NCBI GenBank assembly: GCA_964608915.1
Contig: CAZSQA010000020.1
Coordinates: forward strand, 1 to 64,000
Direction: 5' to 3'
Length of the DNA: 64,000 nt
DNA from: QWQI01 sp964608915
GTDB taxonomy: Bacteria; Planctomycetota; Planctomycetia; Isosphaerales; Isosphaeraceae
The position numbers and the translations under genes were made by a program. Positions 46,397 to 56,933 of the stretch are shown one piece after another. The notes under the pieces were generated by a model. The model did not search any database. It worked only from the letters and a program-made list of their open reading frames with translations, and was not told where the DNA came from. Numbering within the stretch: position 1 is the first letter of the stretch; each line of letters begins with the position of its first letter.

Positions 46397-47494
46397 TCAT
46401 GCTTCGTTCAATGCCGGATAATCGGTATATCCCCGGTGGTCGCCGCCATAGAACGACTTCGGATCGGGCGTGTTCAGCCCCGCCCCGGCCGCGAACCGCG
46501 CAGGCAGGTCCGGGTTCGCGATGAACGCCCGCCCGAACGACACAGCGTCCGCCTGGCCCGCCTTCAGCACGGCTTCGGCCTTCGCGTGGTCGTAGTCCTG
46601 ATTCGCCACGAGCGTGCGACCGAACAGCGGCCGGAACGAGCCGATCGGCACATTGGCGCTGCCGTGCCGCAGGTCCGACTCACTGGCGGCCATGATGGCC
46701 ACATAAGCCAGGCCGAGTTCGTTCAAGGCCGAAACGGTATATGAGAATGTCTTCACGGGATCGGAATCGCCCATGCCGTTGAACGTGTTCGAAGGCGACA
46801 GCTTCACGCCCACGCGGTCCCGGCCCCACACGCCGACGGCCGCCTCAGCCACTTCCAGCAGAAATCGGGCCCGGTTTTCGACGGAGCCGCCGTATTGGTC
46901 CGTGCGTTGGTTGGTGACGTCCTGCAGGAACTGGTCCGGCAGATAGCCGAACGCGCCGTGGATCTCCACGCCGTCGAATCCCGCGGCCTTAGCCAGAATC
47001 GCCCCCTGGCGGTATTCGTCGACCACGCCGGCGATTTCGGAAGTTTCAAGCGCCCGGGGCGTTTCGAAAGGCACCGTGCCCGAGCCGCCGAAGGGCCTGA
47101 CCACACCCGGAATAGCCACCGGCGAAGGAGCGACGGGCAGCTCGCCGCCATGAAACGACGAATGCGAAACCCGCCCGCAATGCCACAGCTGCAGGAAGAT
47201 CCGCCCGCCCGCGGCATGCACGGCGTCGGTCACGAGCTTCCACCCGGCCACCTGATCAGGCGTATGAATGCCCGGGGTGGCCGGATAACCCACCCCCAGG
47301 GGCGAGACCTGCGTGCCTTCCGAAATGATCAGCCCTGCCCCTGCCCGCTGGCGGTAATACTCGGCATTGAGCGGCCCTGGCACGCCGCCAGCGCCGGCGC
47401 GGCAGCGCGTCATCGGCGACATGATCATCCGGTTCGGCAGCCGCAGGTCACCCACGACCACTTCGCTCAAAAGCTTCGAAACGCCATCCGCCAT
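46397..47494 (-). CDS. Old Yellow Enzyme-family alkene reductase with altered active site
   Basis: A 365-residue FMN- and NADPH-dependent ene-reductase of the NemA/morphinone reductase type. Landmarks NRMIMSPMTRCRA, AGLIISEGT, GWKLVTDAVHAAGG, LQLWHCGRVS, TNQRTDQYGGSVENRARF and SPSNTFNGM are intact. The substrate-binding motif usually reads HxAN or HxAH; here it is His179-Gly-Ala-Phe182, so the second residue that binds the substrate carbonyl or nitro group is Phe. The HxlR gene is divergent, 131 bases away with a dyad between, and pirin is downstream. AAAGGTGG precedes the ATG. Likely induced by electrophiles; substrate range may be shifted or reduced. Confidence 0.88.
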   Translation of the reverse strand: MADGVSKLLSEVVVGDLRLPNRMIMSPMTRCRAGAGGVPGPLNAEYYRQRAGAGLIISEGTQVSPLGVGYPATPGIHTPDQVAGWKLVTDAVHAAGGRIFLQLWHCGRVSHSSFHGGELPVAPSPVAIPGVVRPFGGSGTVPFETPRALETSEIAGVVDEYRQGAILAKAAGFDGVEIHGAFGYLPDQFLQDVTNQRTDQYGGSVENRARFLLEVAEAAVGVWGRDRVGVKLSPSNTFNGMGDSDPVKTFSYTVSALNELGLAYVAIMAASESDLRHGSANVPIGSFRPLFGRTLVANQDYDHAKAEAVLKAGQADAVSFGRAFIANPDLPARFAAGAGLNTPDPKSFYGGDHRGYTDYPALNEA

Positions 47495-47574
47495 CGCAAG
47501 CCACCTTTCCGTCGTTTTCGAACCCGTTCATTCCTGGCATTGCCTATGGTAAACTGAGGTTTCTAAATGACAAG

Positions 47575-47595
47575 TAGGCACTCCAAAGTGCCCTA
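47575..47595. promoter_or_regulatory. Candidate HxlR operator
   Basis: Dyad TAGGCACT (47575-47582) / AGTGCCCTA (47587-47595), one bulged base, loop CCAA, midway between the divergent OYE and HxlR genes. The AGTGC half-site fits the type of site HxlR proteins bind, but no consensus can be checked here. Confidence 0.5.
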
Positions 47596-47625
47596 GATAC
47601 CCGATGGAAACTCAGGGTCATTCCG

Positions 47626-47997
47626 ATGGCTGGCACGCGTGAGCACATCCTGCACGAAAACTGCCCGCTGCGGCGCGCGTTCGACCTGGTGGGCGACCGC
47701 TGGTCGAGCATTCTGCTTTATGTGATCGGCGAAGAGATCAAACGCTACAGCGACCTGCAGAAGCAAGTCCCGGGCGTGAGTAAGAAGATGCTCACGCAAA
47801 CTTTACGCAACCTGGAAGCCGCCGGCCTGGTCGATCGCAAAGTCTACGCCGTGGTGCCGCCGAAGACCGAATATCGGCTGACTCCGCTGGGCCTGAGCCT
47901 GCTGGTGCCCGTCCGCGCGCTGGCCGAATGGGCGAAGGAGCATCAGGCAGAGCTGGATGAGATGGGTCAGCATATGTCCGAAGATCAGGAATCCTGA
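47626..47997 (+). CDS. HxlR-family transcriptional regulator
   Basis: A 123-residue winged-helix regulator of the HxlR type. The family core is visible: HENCPLRRAFDLVGDRWSSILL (helix 1), KRYSDLQKQVPGVSKKMLTQTLRNLEAAGLVDRKVY (recognition helix) and the wing YRLTPLGLSL. Cys13 next to Pro is the conserved Cys by which YodB/QorR-type members sense quinones, diamide and other electrophiles. AGGG lies eight bases before the ATG. Divergent from the OYE gene with a candidate operator between, so it probably represses the OYE (and pirin) and itself. Confidence 0.88.
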   Translation: MAGTREHILHENCPLRRAFDLVGDRWSSILLYVIGEEIKRYSDLQKQVPGVSKKMLTQTLRNLEAAGLVDRKVYAVVPPKTEYRLTPLGLSLLVPVRALAEWAKEHQAELDEMGQHMSEDQES

Positions 47998-48070
47998 ATC
48001 AGCCCAGTGACGGACGCAAAATCGCAATGAACTTTATTCGTCCCCCGTGTTCGAAAGTGCCAAAACTGGG

Positions 48071-48283
48071 ATGAGAAAGTTAACCACAATTGCAATCGGA
48101 CTCGCCTTGGGCATTGTCGTATTCTTCGTGGCGGCTCTGATTGCGGATTCACTCGGAATAAGTCACCTCCAGAGAGGAGACCTCGGTGAAAAGTTCTTCA
48201 TCGTCTCGTTGATCTTCGGTCTTTGGTATCGCTACGGTTATGGGAAACAGGGAACGCGGCACGAATCAACAGGGGAGAAATAG
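48071..48283 (+). CDS. Small predicted membrane protein
   Basis: A 70-residue protein with a hydrophobic stretch of about 25 residues (TIAIGLALGIVVFFVAALIA) and a second shorter one (FFIVSLIFGLWYRYGY), so probably two membrane helices. No family recognised and no clear Shine-Dalgarno; an upstream GTG at 48047 is an alternative start. It follows the HxlR gene by 73 bases on the same strand. Confidence 0.45.
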   Translation: MRKLTTIAIGLALGIVVFFVAALIADSLGISHLQRGDLGEKFFIVSLIFGLWYRYGYGKQGTRHESTGEK

Positions 48284-48541
48284 GGGTCTATCGGAAATAC
48301 CATTTTTTCCCCATACTTCGACTTCCCGATTTCGAAAGTCTCGCTGATAACTCGAAATTTGACGGAATTTCGCTTCGAAAAGCCTGTATAAGCGGCATCC
48401 TGCCGCGTTCGCGAAACCTTCGAGATATCGCTGTAAAGACCTTGTCGTTAACGTCTCAATAATCGCCGATTCTTCGCAAACAGCACAAAATCATCCGAAA
48501 CAATGACCCCCGTCCCCTTTCTTATTTCCGTAATGCAGACG

Positions 48542-48570
48542 AAAAAACCCCGAGCCAAACAGGCCCGGGG
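48542..48570 (-). terminator. Terminator of the repeat-protein gene
   Basis: Nine-base stem with one mismatch (48548-48556 with 48562-48570), followed in the minus-strand transcript by a run of six U. A clear rho-independent terminator. Confidence 0.85.
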
Positions 48571-48633
48571 CTTCGATCGTTCGAGGGACAGATCATCGCA
48601 TCCGGCCGGTCACGAGGACTGGCCAGAAGACAT

Positions 48634-51138
48634 TCACTTCGGGGCGGCAGCCTTGGCGGCGTCTTCCACCTTGGCGGCGGCGTCCTTCACGGCAGCTTCA
48701 GCGGCCTTGGGGGCTTCAGCAGGCTTCGGTGCTTCAGCGGCGGGCTTGGGGGCTTCAGCAGCCGGAGCGGGGGCCGGAGGCGTGGCGGCAGCCTTTTCTT
48801 CCTTAGCCGGTTCCGGGGCAGGAGCAGGAGCTTCCTTGGCCGGTTCGGCAGCGGGAGCAGGATCGGCAGCCGGGGCAGCGGCTTGAGGTGCCGCGGCGGC
48901 ACCCTGAGCCGAAGGAGCGGCCGACTGGGCCGAAGGCGAAACGCTGTAGGCAGGCGTGTAGACCGGAGCGGCCTCGACCGCGGCCGGGGCCGTCGTCACC
49001 GGCACCATGATGGTGCGGGTCACGGGGACCTGACGCGAAACGACGCGCGACTGGCTCGTCATCACCGTCACCGGAACCTGCTCAGCCACCTGATAAGGCA
49101 CCTGGCGGGTCTGGTTTTCGGTGACTTGACGCTGCTGCTGCGTCATCACGGTGACTGGAACCTGAACCGGAACCTGGCGCGTGGCCGTTTCGGTGACTTG
49201 ACGCTGTTGCGTGGTCATCACCGTCACGGGCACCTGGATCGGAACCTGAACCTGATACTGCTGGGTCACGTTTTCGGTGACCTGACGCTGCTGCTGCTGG
49301 TAGGTCGTCACGGGGACCGTCACCGGCACGTTCACGGCGACCTGACGGGATTGGTTTTCCGTCACTTGCCGCTGTTGTTGCTGATAGGTGGTCACGGGGA
49401 CCGTCACGGCGACCTGAACAGGAACCTGCTGCGTCACGTTTTCGGTCACTTGACGCTGCTGTTGCTGATAGGTCGTCACGGGAACCGTGACTGCGACCTG
49501 AACAGGAACCTGCTGCGTCACGTTTTCGGTCACTTGGCGCTGCTGCTGCTGGTAGGTCGTGACAGGAACCGTCACGGCGACCTGGACCGGAACCTGCTGC
49601 GTGACGTATTCGGTCACGTTGCGGACACGGGCCACGGGCACCATCTGGGTTTGGTTTTCGACCACGTAGCGAACGACGCGGGTCGGCACGTATTCGGTGA
49701 CCTGCTTGTTCACGTAGCTGGTCACGGGCACGTTGTCGACGACCGTCTGAACGACGGGCACTTGCACGTTCACCGCCACCGGCACGTTTTCCGTCACTTG
49801 CTGCGGCACCATCACGGTGCGCTGCTTGTTGACGACGCGGGTCTTCGTCTGGGCCTGGTACTGAACTTCAGGAACCACGCGCTGAACCGCACGGACCGTC
49901 GGGGCCGGGGCCGATTGCGGCGAAGGGGCCGCGCTCTGGCCAGAAGCCGTCACGGCGGCGGCCGGAGCCGTGTCGGTCACGTATTCGGTGATGGTCTTGT
50001 TGACCGTCACGGCGACGTTCTCGACGTAGTTCTCGTTTTCCTGATAGTTCTGCAGTTGCGGAACCTGAACCGTCCGCGTTTGCGGCTGGTACTGGGTCTG
50101 CTGCTGGGTGACGTAGCTGGTCACCTGGCGGGGCACTTGCTTGTAGCTCGTCACCGGCTCCTGAACCGTCTTCACGACAGGCTGGTTGACGATCTCTTCA
50201 CGCGGCACCTGAACGGCCACGGTGCGGGCTTCGTTGACGGTTTCCGTCACCTGACGCGTCACCGGAACCTGCTGGTTCTGCATCTGCGTTTGGTATTGGG
50301 TCTGATTCACCGTCACAGGCACGTTCTCGACGACCGTACGCGTCACCGGGACGACCCGGTTCTGCATCTGCGTTTGGTATTGGGTCTGATTCACCGTCAC
50401 AGGCACGTTCTCGACGACCGTGCGCGTCACCGGAACGACCTGGTTCTGGAGCTGCGTGCGATACTGCGTCTGGTTCACCGTCACAGGCACGTTCTCGACG
50501 ACCGTACGCGTCACCGGAACCGTTTCGGTCCGGTATTCGGTGCGGTATTGCGTCTGATTGACGGTCACCGGCACGTTCTCGACGACCGTGCGCGTGACCG
50601 GAACCGTACGCGACTGGGTTTGCGTCTGGTATTGGGTCTGCATCTGGGTCGTCGGCACTTGCTCGACGATCGTACGCGTCACGGGATAGTTCTCCGTGCG
50701 GTACTGTGTCTGCATTTGAACGACCGGGACGTTCTCGAGGATCGTCCGGACGAAAGGCACCGTCTCGGTGCGGTATTCGGTGCGGTAGCGCGTCTGGTAC
50801 TGAGTGGTCGGAACTTGCTCGACCACCGTCTCGTTGACGGTCTGATACTCGGTCACCTGCTGAGCCACGTACTGCACGGCACCCGCGGCATAATTGCCGT
50901 AGGCAGGCGCACACGCACCAGGAGCGGCATAGGCGGCGGGGGCAGCGTATCCGCCCGCGGCCACATAACCGCCACCAACGCCGCAACCCGCCACAGCGGT
51001 CGCGCCACAGGCCGTCGCGGCACCGTGACCATGGCCGTGCTTGAACAGACCCGCGGCGTCAGCAGAGTTCGTGAGACCAGTGGTCAGGCCCAACGCCGCC
51101 ACAGCCCAGAACATCTTCATACGGAAACGACTTACCAT
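48634..51138 (-). CDS. Secreted 834-residue Val/Thr/Gln/Tyr repeat protein
   Basis: No known family recognised. Residues 1-29 are a signal peptide (FWAVAALGLTTGLTNSADA). A His/Gly/Ala/Tyr-rich segment with several Cys follows (30-90). The body is tandem repeats of two kinds: about nine units of about 24 residues built on ENVPVTVNQTQYRT with VPVTRTVV, then about seven units of about 25-28 residues built on QQRQVTEN and VPVQVAVTVPVT. A middle zone (about 320-520) has related but irregular VPVVQTVV/VRYVVENQTQM units. The C-terminus (about 750-834) is Ala/Pro/Glu/Lys-rich and low in complexity. Near-exact DNA repeats suggest recent expansion. Probably an exported fibrous or beta-structured envelope protein. 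A strong terminator follows. Confidence 0.8.
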   Translation of the reverse strand: MVSRFRMKMFWAVAALGLTTGLTNSADAAGLFKHGHGHGAATACGATAVAGCGVGGGYVAAGGYAAPAAYAAPGACAPAYGNYAAGAVQYVAQQVTEYQTVNETVVEQVPTTQYQTRYRTEYRTETVPFVRTILENVPVVQMQTQYRTENYPVTRTIVEQVPTTQMQTQYQTQTQSRTVPVTRTVVENVPVTVNQTQYRTEYRTETVPVTRTVVENVPVTVNQTQYRTQLQNQVVPVTRTVVENVPVTVNQTQYQTQMQNRVVPVTRTVVENVPVTVNQTQYQTQMQNQQVPVTRQVTETVNEARTVAVQVPREEIVNQPVVKTVQEPVTSYKQVPRQVTSYVTQQQTQYQPQTRTVQVPQLQNYQENENYVENVAVTVNKTITEYVTDTAPAAAVTASGQSAAPSPQSAPAPTVRAVQRVVPEVQYQAQTKTRVVNKQRTVMVPQQVTENVPVAVNVQVPVVQTVVDNVPVTSYVNKQVTEYVPTRVVRYVVENQTQMVPVARVRNVTEYVTQQVPVQVAVTVPVTTYQQQQRQVTENVTQQVPVQVAVTVPVTTYQQQQRQVTENVTQQVPVQVAVTVPVTTYQQQQRQVTENQSRQVAVNVPVTVPVTTYQQQQRQVTENVTQQYQVQVPIQVPVTVMTTQQRQVTETATRQVPVQVPVTVMTQQQRQVTENQTRQVPYQVAEQVPVTVMTSQSRVVSRQVPVTRTIMVPVTTAPAAVEAAPVYTPAYSVSPSAQSAAPSAQGAAAAPQAAAPAADPAPAAEPAKEAPAPAPEPAKEEKAAATPPAPAPAAEAPKPAAEAPKPAEAPKAAEAAVKDAAAKVEDAAKAAAPK

Positions 51139-51473
51139 TGACTGAGATTCCTTGATGCATCGAAATCACTGGAACGGAAGCACTGCCCAAAGTGCGACGG
51201 ACGCCCCAACCTAAAGCCCCCGTTGCCTCCACCACACCGGCAGTCCGCAGAGTGTAACTTGGGCAATTTGGGCATTCAAGCGATTTCAAGGAATTTAGCG
51301 AGAATTTGATATTTTCGTAAAATCAGGCAATTTCGTGAAATCCGTAAAGAGGACAAAGAAGTAAGAAATCGACCACGACGCCTTTTTTCAGGGGGCTCCG
51401 ACGATCGGCTTCGCCCCCAAGGCCCCGCGATCGATTTCGACCGAGAAGATTGCAGTCTGAGAATCTGGAACTC
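51139..51473 (-). other. AT-rich intergenic region upstream of the repeat-protein gene
   Basis: About 335 bases. Positions 51250-51360 are AT-rich with repeated GGCAATTT words (51271, 51325) and are the likely promoter region. A hairpin at 51391-51419 (GGGGGC / GCCCCC) follows the ettA stop but lacks a U-run on the right side. Confidence 0.45.
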
Positions 51474-53147
<1,674 letters not shown>

Positions 53148-53761
53148 TGTGTCTCTTCGTGACGGCCTGCTCAGGCCGGACCCTTTTCTTGACTCTGTTT
53201 CGTCCGCCCGCGACGCCTTCGAATCGCTCCGTCCCGGAACTGGCCGTCGCCTCTTCCCGCTTCTCCATCATCATAGCAAAAGCCCCGCCGATGAAAAATT
53301 TCGACACGACCATCCGAAATCAGGAATTCCTGCAAACCCCTTATCAATAATATGATACAGAGATAATCGATGCCCTGAGACGACGTGAATCTCGTCCATT
53401 GCAAAATTCTTACGCGAATTTTTCGATTTTTTCTGGAACGCACACGCCTCATGTCGAACAATCGTGACCGTATCGCGTCGATTCGAGACTTTACCGTCAG
53501 GGATCCGATCGCGTTGCGTCCTGTCTGTCCGTATTCCGAAACCGCGAACTTCCCAAGGGCTCCCGCACCGGAAATCGAACGGTGGGCGGCAGGCTTTCGC
53601 CTGTATCGACTGGCACTCGGCAACGTGCATTCGGCTTTTCCCGAACCTGGATCAAGACGCACTCTTCGCGGATTGACGAATCGCCGCGACGGCAAGGAAA
53701 TCCGGATCCGATGACCGGCACCGGCATGCGGCATTTCCGTAGCATTACGAAAGGATCGGTA
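53148..53761 (+). other. Intergenic region between ettA and the PEP-CTERM gene
   Basis: About 610 bases between divergent genes. A moderately AT-rich stretch at 53340-53420 (TATCAATAATATGATA at 53342) could hold a promoter. Frames here show no family similarity or Shine-Dalgarno. Confidence 0.45.
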
Positions 53762-54430
53762 ATGAATCATCGCACCCTGCTCGGCTTTATCGCCGCCATC
53801 GTTCTCGCGTTCGCCCCTTCGGCTCAGGCACTCGAACTGATCGCCTGGAGCGGCGCCAAAGTCGACTCTCTGACTCCCTCCCCCACGACCGTTACGCCGT
53901 CGTCGGCGGTCTTCGAAGTCGATACGGGATCCTCCGACGCCCAGATCAACACGCTTGTCGCGATCGATTCGGGCACCCACGAAGCGACGTTCAGCAACTT
54001 GCTGACCGATGACGGTTACGTCGAATTCGTGATCACGACCAAGGCCGGTCAGGAAGTGACGGTCGAATCCTTCGAGCTGAAAACGACTTTGGTCGGCGTC
54101 AGTGCCCTCACCCGTCTGACCGGGTCTTCGAACGGCACCACGTTTACGACTCTGGACAGCCAGACGATCGGCCTTTCCATCACGCCCACGACGCAAACCT
54201 TCACACTGCCGACGGCTGTCACCATCTCGAATGCCACGCCCTATTACTTCCGCCTGGAATCCGCGTCGCTCGCTTTCACTTATTCCGCAAGCCAACCCGC
54301 GGTGTTCGCCTTTTACGGCGTTCCCGAACCCACCACGATCGTCATGAGCGCCACCGGCGTCGCGGTGCTTGCCTGTACAGGCATCGCCCGACGCAGGAGG
54401 AAACAGGCAGGCCAGCGGCTCGAAGGCTGA
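53762..54430 (+). CDS. PEP-CTERM sorting-domain protein
   Basis: A 222-residue secreted protein. Residues 1-24 are a Sec signal ending AQA. The C-terminus has VPEP, a hydrophobic helix (TTIVMSATGVAVLACTGIA) and RRRRK, the exosortase sorting signal. The middle is an all-beta domain with DSGTHEATFSN and a TVESFELKTTL segment, not assigned to a named family. AAAGGAT lies six bases before the ATG. Second PEP-CTERM protein in the window; not obviously a paralog of the first. Confidence 0.85.
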   Translation: MNHRTLLGFIAAIVLAFAPSAQALELIAWSGAKVDSLTPSPTTVTPSSAVFEVDTGSSDAQINTLVAIDSGTHEATFSNLLTDDGYVEFVITTKAGQEVTVESFELKTTLVGVSALTRLTGSSNGTTFTTLDSQTIGLSITPTTQTFTLPTAVTISNATPYYFRLESASLAFTYSASQPAVFAFYGVPEPTTIVMSATGVAVLACTGIARRRRKQAGQRLEG

Positions 54431-54464
54431 TTTCCGTTTCGATTCCTCGAAACCCCTCATTGAA

Positions 54465-54493
54465 CGCGGCCCGGCGAATTCGCCCGGGCCGCG
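54465..54493 (+). terminator. Hairpin after the PEP-CTERM gene
   Basis: Ten-base perfect GC stem (54465-54474 with 54484-54493) with a 9-base loop containing CGAATTCG. No T-run. Confidence 0.6.
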
Positions 54494-54730
54494 CCGCATT
54501 TCGGACGCTCCAGGATGCCTCTTTCGCAAGGCGCTGACGATTTCCGGCAACCAGCGAATCCGGCTCGTAAATGGGCCGGTCGCCAGCCGAACGAACCGAC
54601 TTGCAAGCGGTATCGCTTCGACAGGAATTTCCGCATTGATTTCCCCCGGATTTCGGTGAATAATCGATTCACTTGATTTTCGCCATCGTCTTTCCGGGTT
54701 CCGAAATCTCTCCGCCGGACGGCTCGAATC

Positions 54731-55741
54731 ATGATCCAGACCATTTGCCCGCATTGCAGCAAGGAATTCCACCTGCCGCCCGACCTCGCGGGCCGCAAGC
54801 TCCGCTGCAACGGTTGTTCGGAAAAGTTCCGCATCCCGGGCAATGTCGTGTCCGGAACGGCTTCGTCCTCCGCCGCGATCACCAAAGACCGCCCGATCGA
54901 AACCCGCTGCCCCCGCTGCCTGGCCGATTACACCCTGAAGCCGAAATACGCCGGCGAAACGGTCCGCTGCAAAACGTGCCGCAACTCGTTCGTCGTGCCT
55001 AATCCGAACGCCCCTGAGCCCGAGCCGGAACTCGATGACCTCGTCGACGTCACGCCCGTTCTCTCGGCCGCGAAAATCGCCCCGGCCAGGTCGACACCAA
55101 GGCCCGCCCCGACGCGCAAGCCCGAGCCGGAAGTCGTCGAGCTGACCGAAGACGACATGGTCGACGATTCCACCAACGGCTACGACCTTTTCGGCGATGC
55201 CGACGATATGCGGGCCGCAGCCCGCAAAGGCGCGGACCGGTCCGCACCCGCGCCCCTGAGCCGCATGGCTTACGTGCCCGAAGCCCCCACCTTCACCCCG
55301 CCGAAAATCCGCAAGGTCAAACGAAACTCCGGCTCCGCTTTCGGCGAGAATCTCAAGGCCATCGGCAGCGGCTTTTTGTCCGTCGTCATATTCGTGACGT
55401 TCGCGTACATGCGATACGAGCGGCGGCGAATGCGGAACGAACGGATCCGAAACACGGCTTCGGCACTCTTCGAGACCGAAACCAAAACCACGACGGTCAC
55501 GCCCAGGCCCGACCCGCGGCCATCGACCGGTGCCTTCATCGACCCCGAGCGAGTTCGTAACGTCGGCAAGGAATTCGCGCGAGAACAGCAGGAACGGCTC
55601 CGTCAGGAACGACAGTCCCGTCCTACATTCCCCCGCAATTCCGGCTTCGGACCCGGCGGCCCCCCAGGTTTCGGGCCCGGCGGCCCTCCAGGCTTCGGGC
55701 CCGGCCGCCCTCCGGGCTTCGGCCCCGGCTTCCCGAACTGA
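54731..55741 (+). CDS. Zinc-ribbon (MJ0042-type) membrane protein
   Basis: A 336-residue protein with two N-terminal zinc ribbons: C6-C9-C26-C29 (CPHC, CNGC) and C60-C63-C80-C83 (CPRC, CKTC), each spaced as in the MJ0042 family. A Pro/Glu-rich acidic linker follows (90-150), a predicted membrane helix at about 210-226 (AIGSGFLSVVIFVTFAY) and a Glu/Arg-rich coil. The C-terminus has a GFGPGGPP-type repeat. Planctomycete genomes contain many such proteins with unknown role; membrane-tethered nucleic acid or protein binding is a guess. Isolated gene. Confidence 0.82.
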   Translation: MIQTICPHCSKEFHLPPDLAGRKLRCNGCSEKFRIPGNVVSGTASSSAAITKDRPIETRCPRCLADYTLKPKYAGETVRCKTCRNSFVVPNPNAPEPEPELDDLVDVTPVLSAAKIAPARSTPRPAPTRKPEPEVVELTEDDMVDDSTNGYDLFGDADDMRAAARKGADRSAPAPLSRMAYVPEAPTFTPPKIRKVKRNSGSAFGENLKAIGSGFLSVVIFVTFAYMRYERRRMRNERIRNTASALFETETKTTTVTPRPDPRPSTGAFIDPERVRNVGKEFAREQQERLRQERQSRPTFPRNSGFGPGGPPGFGPGGPPGFGPGRPPGFGPGFPN

Positions 55742-55897
55742 CGGACGGGCGAGATCGAACCGGATCCTGTCGTTTTCGCCAATCCCGAGCGAAGCTGCTC
55801 TGATCATTTTGCTCTCATTTCGTTTCGCTTTCATTTCTTCGAGTCCCGCAATTTGAATTAAGCAATATCGCTCCGATCGCCGTAACCCGTAATGACA

Positions 55898-56713
55898 TCA
55901 TCCTTCCCGCAATCGCATTTCCCAATTCCAGCCATTCACCTGACTGGCCAGCTCCATGCGCACCGCTTTTGAAGGCATCGGACGGTCCATAATCGGCGGG
56001 CGTTCGTCCCAGGTCCGCCCGTCGAGAATCCGGCCCGTGCGCGACTTCCGTACGCCGCCCCACTGTTTGAAGAAGAACGGCACGCCAGCCTCGCGGCACC
56101 GGTCCCGCAGCCGCAGCACCCAGGCTTCCTCCATCTTCCGGGCCCCCGGGCCGCTTTCGCCACCGGCGATCACCCAGTGAATGCCCGCCAGGTCCACATC
56201 GCCCAGGTCTTCCAGCAGCGGCTCGACCGACAGAAACCGCACCCGCGCCGGCGCATCGCGCAGGGCATCGATACGCGGCAGCCCGTATTTGCGGTCTTCG
56301 ACACTCACGCCCCACCAGATATGATCGGCCTCAGCCGCGAACCGCAGCGGGCCGTTCAGGGCCTGCCGCATCGCCTCGGCCCGCTTGGTGAGCACCTGAT
56401 ACGTATGCCAGTTGGCCATGTGCATGACCCGGGCGACAGCTTCGACATAACCGGCCGGCACGTCCTTATGAAAAAGGTCGCTCATCGAATTGACGAACAC
56501 CATTTTCGGCTTCGGCCACGCGAACGGCTCGGCCAGCTTGCCGGGCACGAGCTTGAGGTCGAACCCCTGCTCATAAGGGTGCCCCGCCACGCCCCGAAAC
56601 CGCTCGGCGAAAGTCTCGGCATAGCAGTGCGTACACCCCGGGCTGATTTTGGTACACCCCCGCACCGGGTTCCACGTCGCATCGGTCCATTCGATCGAAG
56701 AATTCTCGCTCAT
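55898..56713 (-). CDS. DUF5131 (phage Gp37/Gp68-like) protein
   Basis: A 271-residue protein of the DUF5131 family, found in phages and bacteria. The start (SSIEWTDATWNPVRGCTKISPGC) and the Cys triplet C20, C27, C30 are diagnostic; radical-SAM-like iron-sulfur binding has been suggested for the family. FVNSMSDLFHKDVP, YQVLTKRAEAM, WWGVSVED, RFLSVEPLLEDLG and GGESGPGARKM are conserved blocks. GGAG lies seven bases before the ATG at 56713; a start at 56761 adds 16 residues with no support. It often sits near mobile-element cargo, and a toxin-antitoxin pair is its neighbour here. Enzymatic role unknown. Confidence 0.88.
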   Translation of the reverse strand: MSENSSIEWTDATWNPVRGCTKISPGCTHCYAETFAERFRGVAGHPYEQGFDLKLVPGKLAEPFAWPKPKMVFVNSMSDLFHKDVPAGYVEAVARVMHMANWHTYQVLTKRAEAMRQALNGPLRFAAEADHIWWGVSVEDRKYGLPRIDALRDAPARVRFLSVEPLLEDLGDVDLAGIHWVIAGGESGPGARKMEEAWVLRLRDRCREAGVPFFFKQWGGVRKSRTGRILDGRTWDERPPIMDRPMPSKAVRMELASQVNGWNWEMRLREG

Positions 56714-56933
56714 GATTGGCTCCGATAGAAGTCTGGCTGAATCAACTGACAATTTACGCACATTTCAGGCGAATCGTGCTCGCCCCCTCTCCCGGAAGGA
56801 TTCGAAAAAGTGATTCGTTCATTGTCGGGAACAAATGCTGAATCCGCGGGATATTCCGGTGCACTCATTTCGCTATCCCATCCGAACCTGACTGAAATTC
56901 GCAGACGTTCGCATCGATCGCAATTTTGACAGG

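Noticed and set aside
48883..51141. A 752-codon plus-strand frame opposite the repeat-protein gene
   Set aside because: It is an Arg/His/Leu-rich antisense shadow created by the repeats; the minus strand has the signal peptide and terminator.
53171..55834. An 887-codon minus-strand frame over two plus-strand genes
   Set aside because: Arg/Gly/Phe-rich composition and no motifs, while the plus strand carries a PEP-CTERM protein and a zinc-ribbon protein with clear signatures.
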